Source: Maledivibacter halophilus (lineage in GTDB: Bacteria > Bacillota > Clostridia > Peptostreptococcales > Caminicellaceae). Taken from it: DNA of 64,000 bases. The notes under the pieces were generated by a model. The model did no database searches and was not told the DNA's origin. It worked only from the letters and a program-made list of their open reading frames with translations. Within the stretch, counting starts at the first letter, position 1. The number at the start of each line of letters is the position of its first letter. This document shows positions 34,265 to 43,881 of this stretch, piece after piece. Position numbers and translations under genes: made by a program. The DNA lies in the NCBI RefSeq assembly GCF_900167445.1, contig NZ_FUZT01000005.1, positions 301,579-365,578 of the forward strand. The letters are read 5' to 3'.

Positions 34265-34659
34265 TATTCGCCTAAAGCCACCAATACACAATCATAGTAA
34301 ACAAATTTCAGATTTTTTTCTTCAGCTAGATCAATTGTTTCTCCATCGAAGGACCCAGGTTGAAACCATACATATTCTATTCCACTGTCGGCAATTTCTT
34401 CAATTATTGGATTTGTTCTCTTTGGAGAAACGACCATATTTACACAATCGGGTTTAACGGGTAAGTCTTTAATGCTTTTATATAACTTTTCTCCTTCAAT
34501 CTCCTCATATACTGGATTTACTCCATATACTTCATATCCCTTTTCTTTAAGCTTTTTAAATATTTTATATCCAAACTTAGATTCCTTAGGATTAGCTCCA
34601 ACAACGGCCCAAACCTTTTTATCCAACATTTCCTTTTTAATTTTTTCTATATCATCCAT
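34264..34659 (-). CDS. CoA-binding (YccU-type) Rossmann protein
   Basis: A 131-residue single-domain protein of the CoA-binding family. It has the nucleotide-binding start VWAVVGANPKESKFGYKI, then VYGVNPVYEEIEG and VWFQPGSFD. The family resembles the CoA domain of succinyl-CoA synthetase; homologues bind CoA or nucleotide, but a reaction is not established. AAGGAGAG precedes the ATG. It could share a transcript with the YigZ-family gene 80 bases upstream. Confidence 0.87.
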   Translation of the reverse strand: MDDIEKIKKEMLDKKVWAVVGANPKESKFGYKIFKKLKEKGYEVYGVNPVYEEIEGEKLYKSIKDLPVKPDCVNMVVSPKRTNPIIEEIADSGIEYVWFQPGSFDGETIDLAEEKNLKFVYYDCVLVALGE

Positions 34660-34739
34660 GGGCTTCTCTCCTTTTTTAGTTATTAAATTAATATCTTATT
34701 CTGGATTATACCCATTTAAAAATTAAAATATCAGACATT

Positions 34740-35390
34740 TTATGCATCAATAACCTTTCCATCAAGAATAGTAAGATAAACCTCATCTTTTTCTTGAATA
34801 TCAGCTTTCCCACTGCTTATGTCAGTTATTTTACTAACAAGCCTATGGCTTTCATGGGGTTTGCAATAAACGTATATATTAACTTTATCATCATAAATCG
34901 TATCTTTAATTATATATTCTCCATTAATTAATTCATTTTGAATTTTACCATGTAAAGTATAGTCTATTCTGATTAAATATTGATTATTTATGACCTTTTC
35001 AACTACCTTAGCTTCTTTAATTGCTAATTTGGCAGCACTGGTATATGCTCTTACTAAACCACCGGTTCCCAGCTTAATTCCACCATAATATCTTGTAACA
35101 ACTATTACAACATTCTTAATTTCTTCTTTCTTAAGCATTTCTAAAATAGGAACACCTGCAGTTCCCGAGGGTTCACCATCATCACTATATCGTTGAATTT
35201 CATTATTATCACCAACTAAATAAACTGGCACATTATGAGTCGCATTCCAGTGCTTCTTTTTCACTTCTTCAATAAATTGAACAGCTTCTTCTTCTGATGT
35301 TACAGGCTTAGCATATCCAATAAATTTTGATTTGTTAATTATTTCCTCTGCCTCTCCATATTCAAGTACCGTTTTGTAATCTTTAGTCAT
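34740..35390 (-). CDS. YigZ/IMPACT family protein
   Basis: A 216-residue two-domain protein. The N-terminal IMPACT domain has the family core YSDDGEPSGTAG and VVTRYYGGIKLGTGGLVRAY; the C-terminal ferredoxin-like domain is typical of YigZ. The eukaryotic relative IMPACT regulates Gcn2 signalling; the bacterial role is not settled. The ATG at 35390 has AGGTGAT directly upstream; an upstream in-frame start at 35405 lies before that site and is rejected. Confidence 0.9.
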   Translation of the reverse strand: MTKDYKTVLEYGEAEEIINKSKFIGYAKPVTSEEEAVQFIEEVKKKHWNATHNVPVYLVGDNNEIQRYSDDGEPSGTAGVPILEMLKKEEIKNVVIVVTRYYGGIKLGTGGLVRAYTSAAKLAIKEAKVVEKVINNQYLIRIDYTLHGKIQNELINGEYIIKDTIYDDKVNIYVYCKPHESHRLVSKITDISSGKADIQEKDEVYLTILDGKVIDA

Positions 35391-35485
35391 ATAATCACCT
35401 GCCAATTTAAAAATTTATTTTAATTTATATTTAATTTAATTTTATCAAATACTATATAAAAGCAATATACAGGAGGTTGATTAAT

Positions 35486-35941
35486 TTGCATATTATTTAT
35501 CATTGTGTTACAGGATGTCATTCTTCATCTACTGCTGCTGCTATTCATTTAGGTTTATTACCAGAAGAATATAAACCAAGTTATCATGATTTAGTAAATG
35601 TTCCCTTTTATGATGAATTAGAAGAAAAGGATCGTGGAAAAATAATCCTTAGAGGTACAGACAAAAAAGGTAATAAAGTTTATACCCTTAGTAGAAAATA
35701 TATACCTCATCTTATTTTACCATTGGTTTTAGATACTTGGAATGTTTTAAATCAAGCTGAAAAAGATTTAATACTGATAAATACACAGCCATGTGTCAAT
35801 GGTTCTATGAAATTTGGAGGATATCTATCCCGTAAATTAAAAATGATCAAAACAGGAAGACCTATAGTTGCTAAGGGCACATTATACACCTATAAAAACA
35901 TAGCTAATATAGTTAAAAACACAAAAAAACAACTAAGTTAA
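35486..35941 (+). CDS. DUF3189 family protein
   Basis: A 151-residue protein of a Firmicute family of unknown function. Its start, IIYHCVTGCHSSSTAAAIHLGLLP, is the family hallmark, with a Cys/His/Ser cluster that looks like an active or metal site. The start is TTG at 35486, nine bases after AGGAGG; the earlier TTG at 35477 touches the binding site. It ends five bases before the stop of a convergent HEAT-repeat gene. Confidence 0.8.
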   Translation: MHIIYHCVTGCHSSSTAAAIHLGLLPEEYKPSYHDLVNVPFYDELEEKDRGKIILRGTDKKGNKVYTLSRKYIPHLILPLVLDTWNVLNQAEKDLILINTQPCVNGSMKFGGYLSRKLKMIKTGRPIVAKGTLYTYKNIANIVKNTKKQLS

Positions 35942-35945
35942 TCTT

Positions 35946-36614
35946 TTATTTTCTAAGCTTTATATTTATATTTTTTATAGTTTCTAAACAAGCTCTTTTT
36001 ACATAGTCCTTTTCAAAACTTTTATTAACAATTTCATTAAGAATCTTTAAAGAGTTTTCATTGCCAATATCTTTTAAGGCCTTAGCAGCATATTGCCTTA
36101 CTTGAGGCTTATGATCCCCTAGGGCCTTATGCAGAATTGATATAGCCTCTTCATTTCCTATTTTACCAAGGGCAGAGCACACCATTCTTCTAACATTACC
36201 ATTTTTATGTAAAATATCCTTACCAATTAAGCCTATCAGACTATCTTCCTTTAGCTCTCCCACAAGCCAAATCAGTGAAGCTTTATCCTCTGGATTTTGT
36301 ATACACTTATAACTCTTTTTTACTTCTTCAATTAACATATTAATTTTCTCGTCAGATGACTTCTTCATAAATTTTAAGCGCTCTTCCTTAGATAATTCCA
36401 ATATCCTATCTAATAATTTTTTTTCATTTTTAGCTAATTTAATACTCCTGAGCTTTATTTTAGCCTCAATAATGTCTTTTTCTATCTTTTCCTCTGGACA
36501 ATTTCTAATCTTACTTATCACTTCTATTGTTTTACCTTCTTTATATAGTAAATAAGTTATTATACAATCATCATACTTGTCTACATTATTCCATGATATT
36601 TTCAAAAAGCCCAT
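35946..36614 (-). CDS. HEAT-repeat protein
   Basis: A 222-residue helical protein. The N-terminal third (ISWNNVDKYDDCIITYLLYKEG) looks like a small helix-turn-helix-like segment. The second half has at least three HEAT/PBS-lyase-type repeats, such as RRMVCSALGKIGNEEAI and RQYAAKALKDIGNENSL. Such repeats bind other proteins. The ATG at 36614 fits an AGGGTGAT site; a GTG at 36626 overlaps it. It lies directly after hflX on the same strand (31-base gap), so the two are probably co-transcribed. Confidence 0.75.
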   Translation of the reverse strand: MGFLKISWNNVDKYDDCIITYLLYKEGKTIEVISKIRNCPEEKIEKDIIEAKIKLRSIKLAKNEKKLLDRILELSKEERLKFMKKSSDEKINMLIEEVKKSYKCIQNPEDKASLIWLVGELKEDSLIGLIGKDILHKNGNVRRMVCSALGKIGNEEAISILHKALGDHKPQVRQYAAKALKDIGNENSLKILNEIVNKSFEKDYVKRACLETIKNINIKLRK

Positions 36615-36644
36615 GGTATTTATCACCCTTTTTTTGTATCTAAA

Positions 36645-37943
36645 CTAATCTTCAATTATATATTGTTTATACCTATTGAAGTCAGCTTCATTTAATTCGG
36701 CCTCAAGATAAGTTCCATCACCTTGATACTTAATATTATAAATATTGGTTTTTTCATGCAAATAGGAATATATATCCCCCTTTTCATATGGAATAAGCAT
36801 CTTGCATTTCTTCATATCTTTAAATATATGATTTTGTATAGATTGTATAAGCTTTTCAATACCGTATCCAGTTATAGCAGATGTGAAAATTACATCCTTA
36901 AATTTAGGAATTATATCTTTTATTCCCTTATCAAATTTATTAAAGGCATAAATCATTGGTTTATTGGATATCCCTAATTCTCTTAAAACTTCATTTGTAA
37001 CTTTAATTTGCATTTCATAGTTTTTATTTGATGAGTCTACAACATGAATTAAAGTATCAGCTTCTATAACTTCTTCAAGGGTAGATTTAAAAGCCTTAAC
37101 AAGGTGATGAGGTAATTTGCTCACAAAGCCAACAGTATCGGTTAAAATAAACTCCTTTTTATCCTGTAAAACTATTCTTCTATGGAATGTATCAAGGGTT
37201 GCAAATAATAAATCTTCAGAATAAACCTTCTTATCATCTGAATTATTCCCACTTAAATCTAATAATTTATTCATAAGGGTAGATTTACCTGCATTGGTAT
37301 AGCCAACTAAAGAAACAACAGGTACTTTACTTTTGTTTCTTTTGGATCTTTGAACCTCCCTAGTCCTTTTAACTTCACTGATCTGCTTCTTTATATCACT
37401 GATTCTATCAAGAATTCTCCTTCTATCCAGCTCAAGCTTTTGTTCACCAGGGCCCCTTGTACCAATTCCTGCTCCAGTTCTAGATAAGGATTTTCCAAGT
37501 CCAACTAATCTTGGCAGTCTGTATCTTAGCTGCGCTATTTCCACCTGAAGTTTTGCTTCCCTAGTTTTAGCCCTTCGTGCAAATATATCAAGTATTAATG
37601 CAGTTCTATCTATAATAGTAACTTCTAAAATTTCCTCAAGATTTCTAATTTGTGAAGCAGACAATTCATCATTAAATATAACTGTATTGGCATCAAAGGC
37701 CACGCACATCATTTTTATTTCTTCAGCTTTACCTTTACCAATAAAATATGCAGGGTCTATTTTTGACTTGTTTTGTATTACTGCATCAATTACTTCAGCA
37801 CCGGCAGCTCTAGTCAGTTCCTTAAGTTCTTCTATAGATTCTTCAATTGGGATATCATCTTTTTTGCCTAAATCTATTCCAACCAATATTACTTTTTGCT
37901 CAATTTCCTGAATAATTTCATTTTCATCATTAAATAACATCAT
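36645..37943 (-). CDS. hflX: Ribosome-splitting GTPase HflX
   Basis: A 432-residue HflX. The N-terminal domain has AGAEVIDAVIQNKSKIDPA and the glycine-rich GAGIGTRGPGEQKLELDRRR. The G domain has Walker A GYTNAGKSTLMNKL, G3 LTDTVGF and G4 NKFDKG. HflX binds 70S ribosomes and splits stalled or heat-damaged ones. The length and order match the family. The start is ATG ATG at 37943 behind a weak GGTGA site. Confidence 0.95.
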   Translation of the reverse strand: MMLFNDENEIIQEIEQKVILVGIDLGKKDDIPIEESIEELKELTRAAGAEVIDAVIQNKSKIDPAYFIGKGKAEEIKMMCVAFDANTVIFNDELSASQIRNLEEILEVTIIDRTALILDIFARRAKTREAKLQVEIAQLRYRLPRLVGLGKSLSRTGAGIGTRGPGEQKLELDRRRILDRISDIKKQISEVKRTREVQRSKRNKSKVPVVSLVGYTNAGKSTLMNKLLDLSGNNSDDKKVYSEDLLFATLDTFHRRIVLQDKKEFILTDTVGFVSKLPHHLVKAFKSTLEEVIEADTLIHVVDSSNKNYEMQIKVTNEVLRELGISNKPMIYAFNKFDKGIKDIIPKFKDVIFTSAITGYGIEKLIQSIQNHIFKDMKKCKMLIPYEKGDIYSYLHEKTNIYNIKYQGDGTYLEAELNEADFNRYKQYIIED

Positions 37944-38234
37944 TTCACCATTCCCATTTATATTTTATTATAAGTAAATCAAGGATAATATTACCATATG
38001 AGTTTTCCTCAATATATATTATAAACATACTCTTCATTGAAGGTCTAAAAATTTTTAAAATGTCTTTTCATTTTCCAAATTTAATAATGAATTTCTATTT
38101 TATGAATATTTGGTACTAATTCCCTAATATATTTTATCCATAATGTATTATAATAATAGTAAGAGGGGATATTTTACCACATGTGTAATTAATTTACACT
38201 GAGCGATTTTATTTGTTTCTAGGAGGTGATAACC

Positions 38235-38300
38235 ATGGGGCTTAAAGCTTCTTTATACAGCAAAAAATGCCAAGCTTATTTCCTATGGAAAGGAGGTTAA
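38235..38300 (+). CDS. 21-residue peptide ORF with near-perfect ribosome binding site
   Basis: CTAGGAGGTGATAACC, an almost complete anti-16S match, stands before ATG and a frame for MGLKASLYSKKCQAYFLWKG plus a final Gly. The stop TAA overlaps the binding site of the next gene (AAAGGAGGTTAA), so the two are tightly coupled. The peptide is basic with an aromatic C-terminal half and one Cys. It could be a leader peptide, a small toxin or a secreted signal precursor. No promoter was clear, but the AT-rich 290 bases upstream (37944-38234) hold no other gene. Confidence 0.5.
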   Translation: MGLKASLYSKKCQAYFLWKGG

Positions 38301-38305
38301 TTTAA

Positions 38306-38536
38306 ATGTCAATTATATCCATTGAAACTCTAGCTATTGGTATTTTGCTTAGTTGTATTACACTGTATGTGGTAAAATATATAGACGTAATTGCAGTCAG
38401 CATACTTAAAAACAAAAAATTATCAAAAACATTGATATCAATTGACATTCTAATATTCATTATTACCTCATTACTTATAATCGACTGGATTTTTTGCAAG
38501 CTTCAACAGATAAACACTTTATTGAAACTACAATAG
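38306..38536 (+). CDS. Small two-helix membrane protein
   Basis: A 76-residue protein with two hydrophobic helices (about 5-28 and 44-63) joined by a short basic loop (KNKKLSK), the second ending in an amphipathic tail LLIIDWIFCKLQQI. I recognise no family. AAAGGAGG lies eight bases before the ATG and overlaps the end of the 21-residue ORF, so they form one unit. The pairing of a tiny peptide with a small membrane protein recalls immunity or toxin pairs, but nothing in the sequence proves it. Confidence 0.6.
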   Translation: MSIISIETLAIGILLSCITLYVVKYIDVIAVSILKNKKLSKTLISIDILIFIITSLLIIDWIFCKLQQINTLLKLQ

Positions 38537-38777
38537 AAGAATACTCTAATAGCAAATCTCTTATATATTCCCCTCTCTTTTTCATACGTCATCTTATTAA
38601 AAGATACAATATCATTTATCTTTTAAAAACCTAATGTTATTATATCATAATTTGGTAATAAACATTTGTAGTTGTATTTTAATATATTTTTTTGCCATAG
38701 ATCTCTTTTAATCTCTGTCGAGACTATCTTTAATTCTTTCCTACTACAACTATTTTAATACTATGGAACAGCTATAA

Positions 38778-40178
38778 TTATAATCTATACTCTTTAATTT
38801 TGTTATATAGACTACGCAAAGAAATTCCTAAAGCATCAGCTGCTTTCTTCTTACCTTCTACTGAAATCCCAAATTTATCAAGTGCACACTTTATCATTTC
38901 TCTCTCTACAACTTTTAAAGGAACTAAACTTTTAAAATCTATTTCTTTTTTATTTTCTGGTCTAATAAAATACAAATCCTGGGCTGTTAATATATCATCA
39001 TCAGCCATTGCAACTGATCTCTCTATAGCATTTCTAAGTTCCCGTATGTTTCCAGGCCAATGATAAAATTCTAAAATTTCTTTAGCATCCTTTGAAAAAC
39101 CACTAATCTTCTTTCCAAGTTTACGATTAGCTTTTTTTAAAAACACTTCTGCCAATAGTAAAATATCATCTTTTCTTTCTTTAAGCACAGGTATTTCAAT
39201 ATTGAGAACACTTATTCGATAATAAAGATCTTCTCTAAACTTACCTTGCTTAACCAGTTTGAAAAGATTCCGATTTGTGGCTGCTATTACTCTTACATCT
39301 ATATTTATGGGATTTATTCCTCCAACCCTATACATATCACCTTCTTCTAGTATCCGAAGCAGCTTAGCCTGTAAATTAAAACTCATATCTCCTATTTCAT
39401 CTAAAAATATAGTACCTTCATTGGCCAATTCAAACATTCCCATTTTCTGTTGATTTGCTCCAGTAAAAGCACCTTTTTCATATCCAAAAAATTCGCTTTC
39501 TAAAAGATTAGATGGGATAGCTGCACAGTTAACCCTTACAAAAGGTTTATCATTTCTATAACTGGCCTGATGAATAGCATGGGCAAAAAGCTCTTTACCT
39601 GTACCACTTTCTCCCAATATAAGAACTGTAGATTCGGTTTTAGCAATTTGATTAGCCATTTGAATACATTTCATAAACTTAGGGCTTGAACCTACTATAT
39701 CTCCAAATCCATATTTGGCCTTTGCTACATGGGCAAATTTATTGCTTAATGTCTTTATAGTTTTTTTACTTCCTTCAAGCTTTTTTAGTAATATTTCTAT
39801 CTCATTTGCATCCTGAATAACAGATATAACGCCAATTATCTTACCATTTATAATTATTGGATCGTTATAAGTAATTAATTCTACTGAAGAATCATACATT
39901 TGATACTTTTCATTATAAATTGATTTTCCTGTTGCAAGAACCCTTGATATAGGTCCTCCAGGTGCTATTTTCAATAAATTTTTTCCCAGTCTATGTAATG
40001 GTTTTAATCCAGTAATTTTTTCAAAAGATGGATTTACATAAACCACCCATCCTTTACTATCAACAACTATGACACCATGTTCCATAGAATCTAGTATTGG
40101 TACTAACCCTTCCTTTGAATCTAAAGATATTATAGTTTGCCAAAACGCTGCTTTTTTTTTAAATAAATCGGTTTTCAT
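38778..40178 (-). CDS. Sigma-54-dependent activator with PAS sensor (copy 1)
   Basis: A 466-residue enhancer-binding protein. PAS sensor at about 22-130 (GVIVVDSKGWVVYVNPSFEKITGL); AAA+ domain at about 160-395 with Walker A GESGTGKE, the sigma-54-contact loop GAFTGA, Walker B IFLDEIGDM and R-finger region; Fis-type helix-turn-helix at the C-terminus (KKAADALGISLRSLYNKI). From residue 134 on it is almost identical to the second activator at 43882-45267; only the sensor halves differ. It lies downstream of the BCCT/MttB pair on the same strand. It probably controls nearby sigma-54 promoters in response to a small ligand. Confidence 0.92.
   Translation of the reverse strand: MKTDLFKKKAAFWQTIISLDSKEGLVPILDSMEHGVIVVDSKGWVVYVNPSFEKITGLKPLHRLGKNLLKIAPGGPISRVLATGKSIYNEKYQMYDSSVELITYNDPIIINGKIIGVISVIQDANEIEILLKKLEGSKKTIKTLSNKFAHVAKAKYGFGDIVGSSPKFMKCIQMANQIAKTESTVLILGESGTGKELFAHAIHQASYRNDKPFVRVNCAAIPSNLLESEFFGYEKGAFTGANQQKMGMFELANEGTIFLDEIGDMSFNLQAKLLRILEEGDMYRVGGINPINIDVRVIAATNRNLFKLVKQGKFREDLYYRISVLNIEIPVLKERKDDILLLAEVFLKKANRKLGKKISGFSKDAKEILEFYHWPGNIRELRNAIERSVAMADDDILTAQDLYFIRPENKKEIDFKSLVPLKVVEREMIKCALDKFGISVEGKKKAADALGISLRSLYNKIKEYRL
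38796..39780 (+). repeat. Long direct repeat, left copy
   Basis: These 985 bases match 43888-44872 with no insertion or deletion (constant offset 5092) and only scattered, mostly silent substitutions. They cover the AAA+ and Fis parts of the two activators and stop sharply at the PAS border. Confidence 0.9.
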
Positions 40179-40376
40179 TGGTAACCCCTTTCTGTATAAC
40201 TTATTATGTCAATATAAAAGAAAAATAAAAGCCCATAAATCCTTTTAAGATACTTTGTCTAATATATCTTATAAAATGAGCTTTTACATTATTTATATTA
40301 TAACAAAATAATACATTCCAAATATAATTTATAATATTTCCCCGAATTTTACAGATCACGTTTCAAACTCTAAATA

Positions 40377-40440
40377 GAGGAAATTGCATAGTTACTTTCT
40401 GTGAAAACCAAATACTACATATAGTTCTAACTTTTCAAAA
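40377..40440 (+). repeat. Dispersed intergenic repeat, family B, copy 2
   Basis: GAGGAAATTGCATAGTTACT, then TCTGTGAAAACCAAATACTA and CATATAGTT. Compare 25108-25170 and 57449-57520. The 519-base gap 40179-40697 also holds a hairpin (AAAGGAAGG..CCTC/GAGG..TTCCTTT, 40476-40505) that may end the BCCT transcript, and the family A repeat. Confidence 0.6.
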
Positions 40441-40512
40441 ACAATAAGATATAGATATACGCCAATAAAATTTAATAAAGGAAGGAGCCTCTGAGGTTTC
40501 CTTTTGAGCGAT

Positions 40513-40612
40513 TTTTATAAACCTGTTTATCCTTTTTGATTATTCCATCTAAAACTTATTTTTACATGAGCCAAAAGGATTCTCAGTGGCTGCGACCATA
40601 AATTAAATTTTA
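40513..40612 (+). repeat. Dispersed intergenic repeat, family A, copy 2
   Basis: TTATAAACCTGTTTATCC at the left, then ACATGAGCCAAAAGGATTCT and CAGTGGCTGCGACCATAAAT at the right. The left part matches 1159-1205 and 45918-45975; the right part matches 45976-46016 and, on the opposite strand, 53968-54030. It lies downstream of the BCCT gene. Confidence 0.65.
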
Positions 40613-40697
40613 GAAGTGTACATCCATATATTGTGCACTTATTTAATTTATTATTTTTGCTATAAAAAAGTAGACAATATTTTACGCTATTATATAT

Positions 40698-42272
40698 TTA
40701 AACTTTAGACCCAAGTGTATCTTCTTTTAAACTAGGAGAAGTATCATTTTCAAGTTTTTGTTTTTTATACATTTTCATTGCTGTCATAGGACCAGCCCAA
40801 ATCATTGGTATCAATACAATGGCCACAGGCACGGCACTAAATACAATCCATCTTTGCAGTGCGCTTACTCCACCTATTTTCAATAATATTGCCGCAACAA
40901 TATCCATCATAATAGCCCAAAAAACCCGAACAAAATTTGAAGGGGTTTCATCGCCACTAATAACCATAGCTATTGTATAAGTCATTCCAGTTCCTGTAGT
41001 TGCTATAAAAGAAACAACAAGAAGTAGAAAAACCGGTGCTAAAATGGAATTTAACGGAATTTGTCTGATTATAGTAAATAAAGCTGCTTGCTCCCCAGTA
41101 GCCTTCAACGCATTTGATATAATACCAGGATTTTGTAATTCATAAAACATACCGCTACCACCTAATACAGTAAACCAGATATTTGTTGCAATTGGAACAA
41201 TAATTGCTACTGCTATAATAAGCTCTCTTATAGTCCTTCCCTTTGAAATACGAGCTATAAATACTGCCATTAGTGGACCATAACCAATAAACCAGCCCCA
41301 GTAGAATAATGTCCAACTTCCTATCCAATTATTATCTCCTCTAAAGAGACTAATGCGAACAAAATCCTGTGTATATAAACCAAAACCATTCATAAGTGAA
41401 TCAATAACAAATCCACCAGGTCCAAGGACCAATACACATGCCCCTAACAAAATTGACAGTTTTATATTAAAATTACTCAACACCTGTATTCCTTTTTCAA
41501 GACTAGAAATAGCTGCCAAGAAGTGAATTACAGCTACGCCCATAATAATCATCACTTGTGTAGAATAACCATCAGAAATCCCAAATAATTCTTTCAATCC
41601 AAAACTCATTTGTAATGCCAAAAAACCAATAGGGCCAATAGTTCCAGCAGCCACAGCTAGAATAGAAAACGCATCAGTAATTTTTCCCAAAGGTCCATAA
41701 ACACCTTTTTCCCCTAAAACTGGATATAGTAAAGTTCTTGGCTTTAAAGGTAAACCTTTTTCATATGCAGCATGCATTAATACAATTGAAGAAACAGTTC
41801 CAAAAATACCCCATGCAAGATACCCCCAATGTAGATAACTAATAGCCAAAGCTGGAGCCACTGCCGCTTCAGTGCCACCTTTTATCCCTGCATAAGCAGG
41901 AGGGGTATTTAAAAAGTGAAGCATAGGTTCAGCTGCCGACCAAAAAACTGCTCCTCCTGATAAAAGTGCACACATAATCATTGCAACCCATTTGAAATTG
42001 CTAAATTCAGGTTTAGTTTTTACTAGACGTACCGAACCATATTTAGAAAATGCCAATACTAAAGCCACAACAAAAGTTATAAACATTAATAACTGCCATA
42101 ATGATCCAAACCATTTAACACTCCAAGCAAATGAAACATTAACAAAAGTTGAAACAGCATCTATATTAATAAGTGAAGAAAGTACAAATAAAAGGATGGC
42201 CCCACCTGAAATACCAAAAATCAACCAATCTATTTTTTTAGCTTGTTTCTTACCAGCATCTACTTTGTCCAC
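40698..42272 (-). CDS. BCCT-family transporter (betaine/carnitine/choline type)
   Basis: A 524-residue membrane protein with 12 predicted helices. Family motifs are ISYLHWGYLAWGIFG (TM4 region) and FYWGWFIGYGPLMAVFIARISKGRTI (split here as TM8 plus the following amphipathic helix). BCCT proteins import quaternary amines such as glycine betaine, carnitine or choline, by ion symport or exchange. The start is GTG at 42272 behind GGGGGG; the ATG at 42293 lies upstream of that site. It follows the MttB-family gene in the same direction by 62 bases, so it very likely imports the methyltransferase substrate. Confidence 0.92.
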   Translation of the reverse strand: MDKVDAGKKQAKKIDWLIFGISGGAILLFVLSSLINIDAVSTFVNVSFAWSVKWFGSLWQLLMFITFVVALVLAFSKYGSVRLVKTKPEFSNFKWVAMIMCALLSGGAVFWSAAEPMLHFLNTPPAYAGIKGGTEAAVAPALAISYLHWGYLAWGIFGTVSSIVLMHAAYEKGLPLKPRTLLYPVLGEKGVYGPLGKITDAFSILAVAAGTIGPIGFLALQMSFGLKELFGISDGYSTQVMIIMGVAVIHFLAAISSLEKGIQVLSNFNIKLSILLGACVLVLGPGGFVIDSLMNGFGLYTQDFVRISLFRGDNNWIGSWTLFYWGWFIGYGPLMAVFIARISKGRTIRELIIAVAIIVPIATNIWFTVLGGSGMFYELQNPGIISNALKATGEQAALFTIIRQIPLNSILAPVFLLLVVSFIATTGTGMTYTIAMVISGDETPSNFVRVFWAIMMDIVAAILLKIGGVSALQRWIVFSAVPVAIVLIPMIWAGPMTAMKMYKKQKLENDTSPSLKEDTLGSKV

Positions 42273-42334
42273 TATCTTCCCCCCTATAAGCATTTAAAAA
42301 ACTCCTCTATAATCCTAGATCAAAAAAATTTACC

Positions 42335-43762
42335 CTATTTATATTTTAAAGAAGCTTCATAAGCTATTTGATCAATTTTCTTTTGGGTTTCTTCATCTAA
42401 AAGCTCCATATCTTTACTTTCTTCAACCATTTTACGCACCAATTTTAGAGACTTATCTTTTATATCTAAAGAACCAGATTTTTCCCAATCCCCCCACATG
42501 CCACGTTCTGCCAATTTAGGCATAAATATTTCCTTTCTAAAGTTAGATACTGTATGGGTATGAGAAAGGAAATTCCCTCCATGTCCTATTTCAAAGAGAA
42601 CATCTAAAGCTAACCTGCTATCTGTTATATCCACCCCCCTCATCACTCTCTTAATCTGAGCCATACACTCATTACAATATGGTAAATCAGCATAGTCCAC
42701 TACCATATCCATATCAAACTGCATTCCTTCAATAATATCTGAAGCCATGGCACCAATTGTACCAACCATTCCTGTTTCAAAGCCTGCCTGTGCATCTAAA
42801 ACCTTTGCATCCCTTAACATAGCCGGCATTCTAGTAGGAAGATTCAAAAAACGACCTAGTTCTCCCATACAACTCTTCATAATAGCAAACTCTGGACTGG
42901 ACATTGAAACATTAGATGTCCTCATATCCATACTGCGTACAAAACTCGTATAAACAACTGGTGTTCCTGGGTTAATTATTTGAGATAATGCTATACAAGC
43001 AAGAATTTCTGCATGGGTATGAGCTAATGCACTTTCAATAGTTATAGGCGAAGTAAGTCCAAGTATTCCTCCAGAACTAATAATAGAAGGAACTTTATAC
43101 CTGCTAGCTTCTATAAGAACTTCTAGAGTTAAATTATCAATCTTCATAGGTGGCATAGTTAAAACCCAAAAGGATATAAATGGTCTTTCAAGAAATGCTT
43201 CTTCGCTCCCTACTGCTAGGGAAGCCATTCGTATTGCATCTCTTACACCTTCCTTTCCAACAGCTCCACCAGTAATATGTTTAGTAGTATTTTTTATACT
43301 TGTGGCCCAAGTATACCAATCACATGCTCTTTGAGGAACATCTTGGGGTGTTACAAGTGCACTAGCTATTGAAACATTCTCTAATTTTTCACAAACTCTA
43401 GTTAAATGAACTAAATCTTCATCAGTTGCAGGTCGTTTTTCCCTAGTTTCTAAATCAATAACTTGAGTTGCCATAGTCATAGCTGCCAATACCGGAGCAC
43501 TTTCATTTATCCTGATATCGTTTTCCTCATTCCTACCATAAAGCACAAATTCATCTCTTTTAGGAGCTGTTTTAATAGCTTTTGCCACCAATTCACGAGG
43601 AATTTTCACAATATTTCCTTCGACTTTTGCTCCCCCTTCTTTTAATATATCTCTTGCTTCTTCTAAAAGCAGTTCAATACCCATATCTTCTAAAAGGTCT
43701 AAAGCCACATTATGTATATATAACAATTCTTTTTTAGAAAGAAATTTTAATTCAGGTTTCAT
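42335..43762 (-). CDS. MttB-superfamily methyltransferase, non-pyrrolysine type
   Basis: A 475-residue TIM-barrel protein of the trimethylamine-methyltransferase family. It starts KPELKFLSKKELLYIHNVALDLLEDMG and has the family's glycine-rich ending HTHTVSNFRKE. The frame has no in-frame amber codon, so it is of the non-pyrrolysine branch, whose known members demethylate glycine betaine, proline betaine, carnitine or butyrobetaine onto a corrinoid protein. No corrinoid protein, activator or methylcobamide:THF transferase gene is in the window. The ATG at 43762 follows AAGGGGTG; a start at 43816 would add 18 residues. It pairs with the BCCT transporter under two sigma-54 activators. Confidence 0.92.
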   Translation of the reverse strand: MKPELKFLSKKELLYIHNVALDLLEDMGIELLLEEARDILKEGGAKVEGNIVKIPRELVAKAIKTAPKRDEFVLYGRNEENDIRINESAPVLAAMTMATQVIDLETREKRPATDEDLVHLTRVCEKLENVSIASALVTPQDVPQRACDWYTWATSIKNTTKHITGGAVGKEGVRDAIRMASLAVGSEEAFLERPFISFWVLTMPPMKIDNLTLEVLIEASRYKVPSIISSGGILGLTSPITIESALAHTHAEILACIALSQIINPGTPVVYTSFVRSMDMRTSNVSMSSPEFAIMKSCMGELGRFLNLPTRMPAMLRDAKVLDAQAGFETGMVGTIGAMASDIIEGMQFDMDMVVDYADLPYCNECMAQIKRVMRGVDITDSRLALDVLFEIGHGGNFLSHTHTVSNFRKEIFMPKLAERGMWGDWEKSGSLDIKDKSLKLVRKMVEESKDMELLDEETQKKIDQIAYEASLKYK

Positions 43763-43881
43763 AATTATACACACCCCTTTATTATAATTCTCAATTTTAT
43801 ATAAGCAGTATTTCAAAAGAACTTCTTATTTTATTAAATAAGCAATTTTCATAATTACCAAAGTTTAAAAATATAAATATT

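Noticed and set aside
34182..34457. Plus-strand frame running past the split transporter into the CoA-binding gene
   Set aside because: It overlaps two well-supported genes, crosses a terminator and has no binding site.
42335..43762. Pyrrolysine-containing trimethylamine methyltransferase
   Set aside because: The frame runs full length without any in-frame TAG, which places it in the non-pyrrolysine branch.
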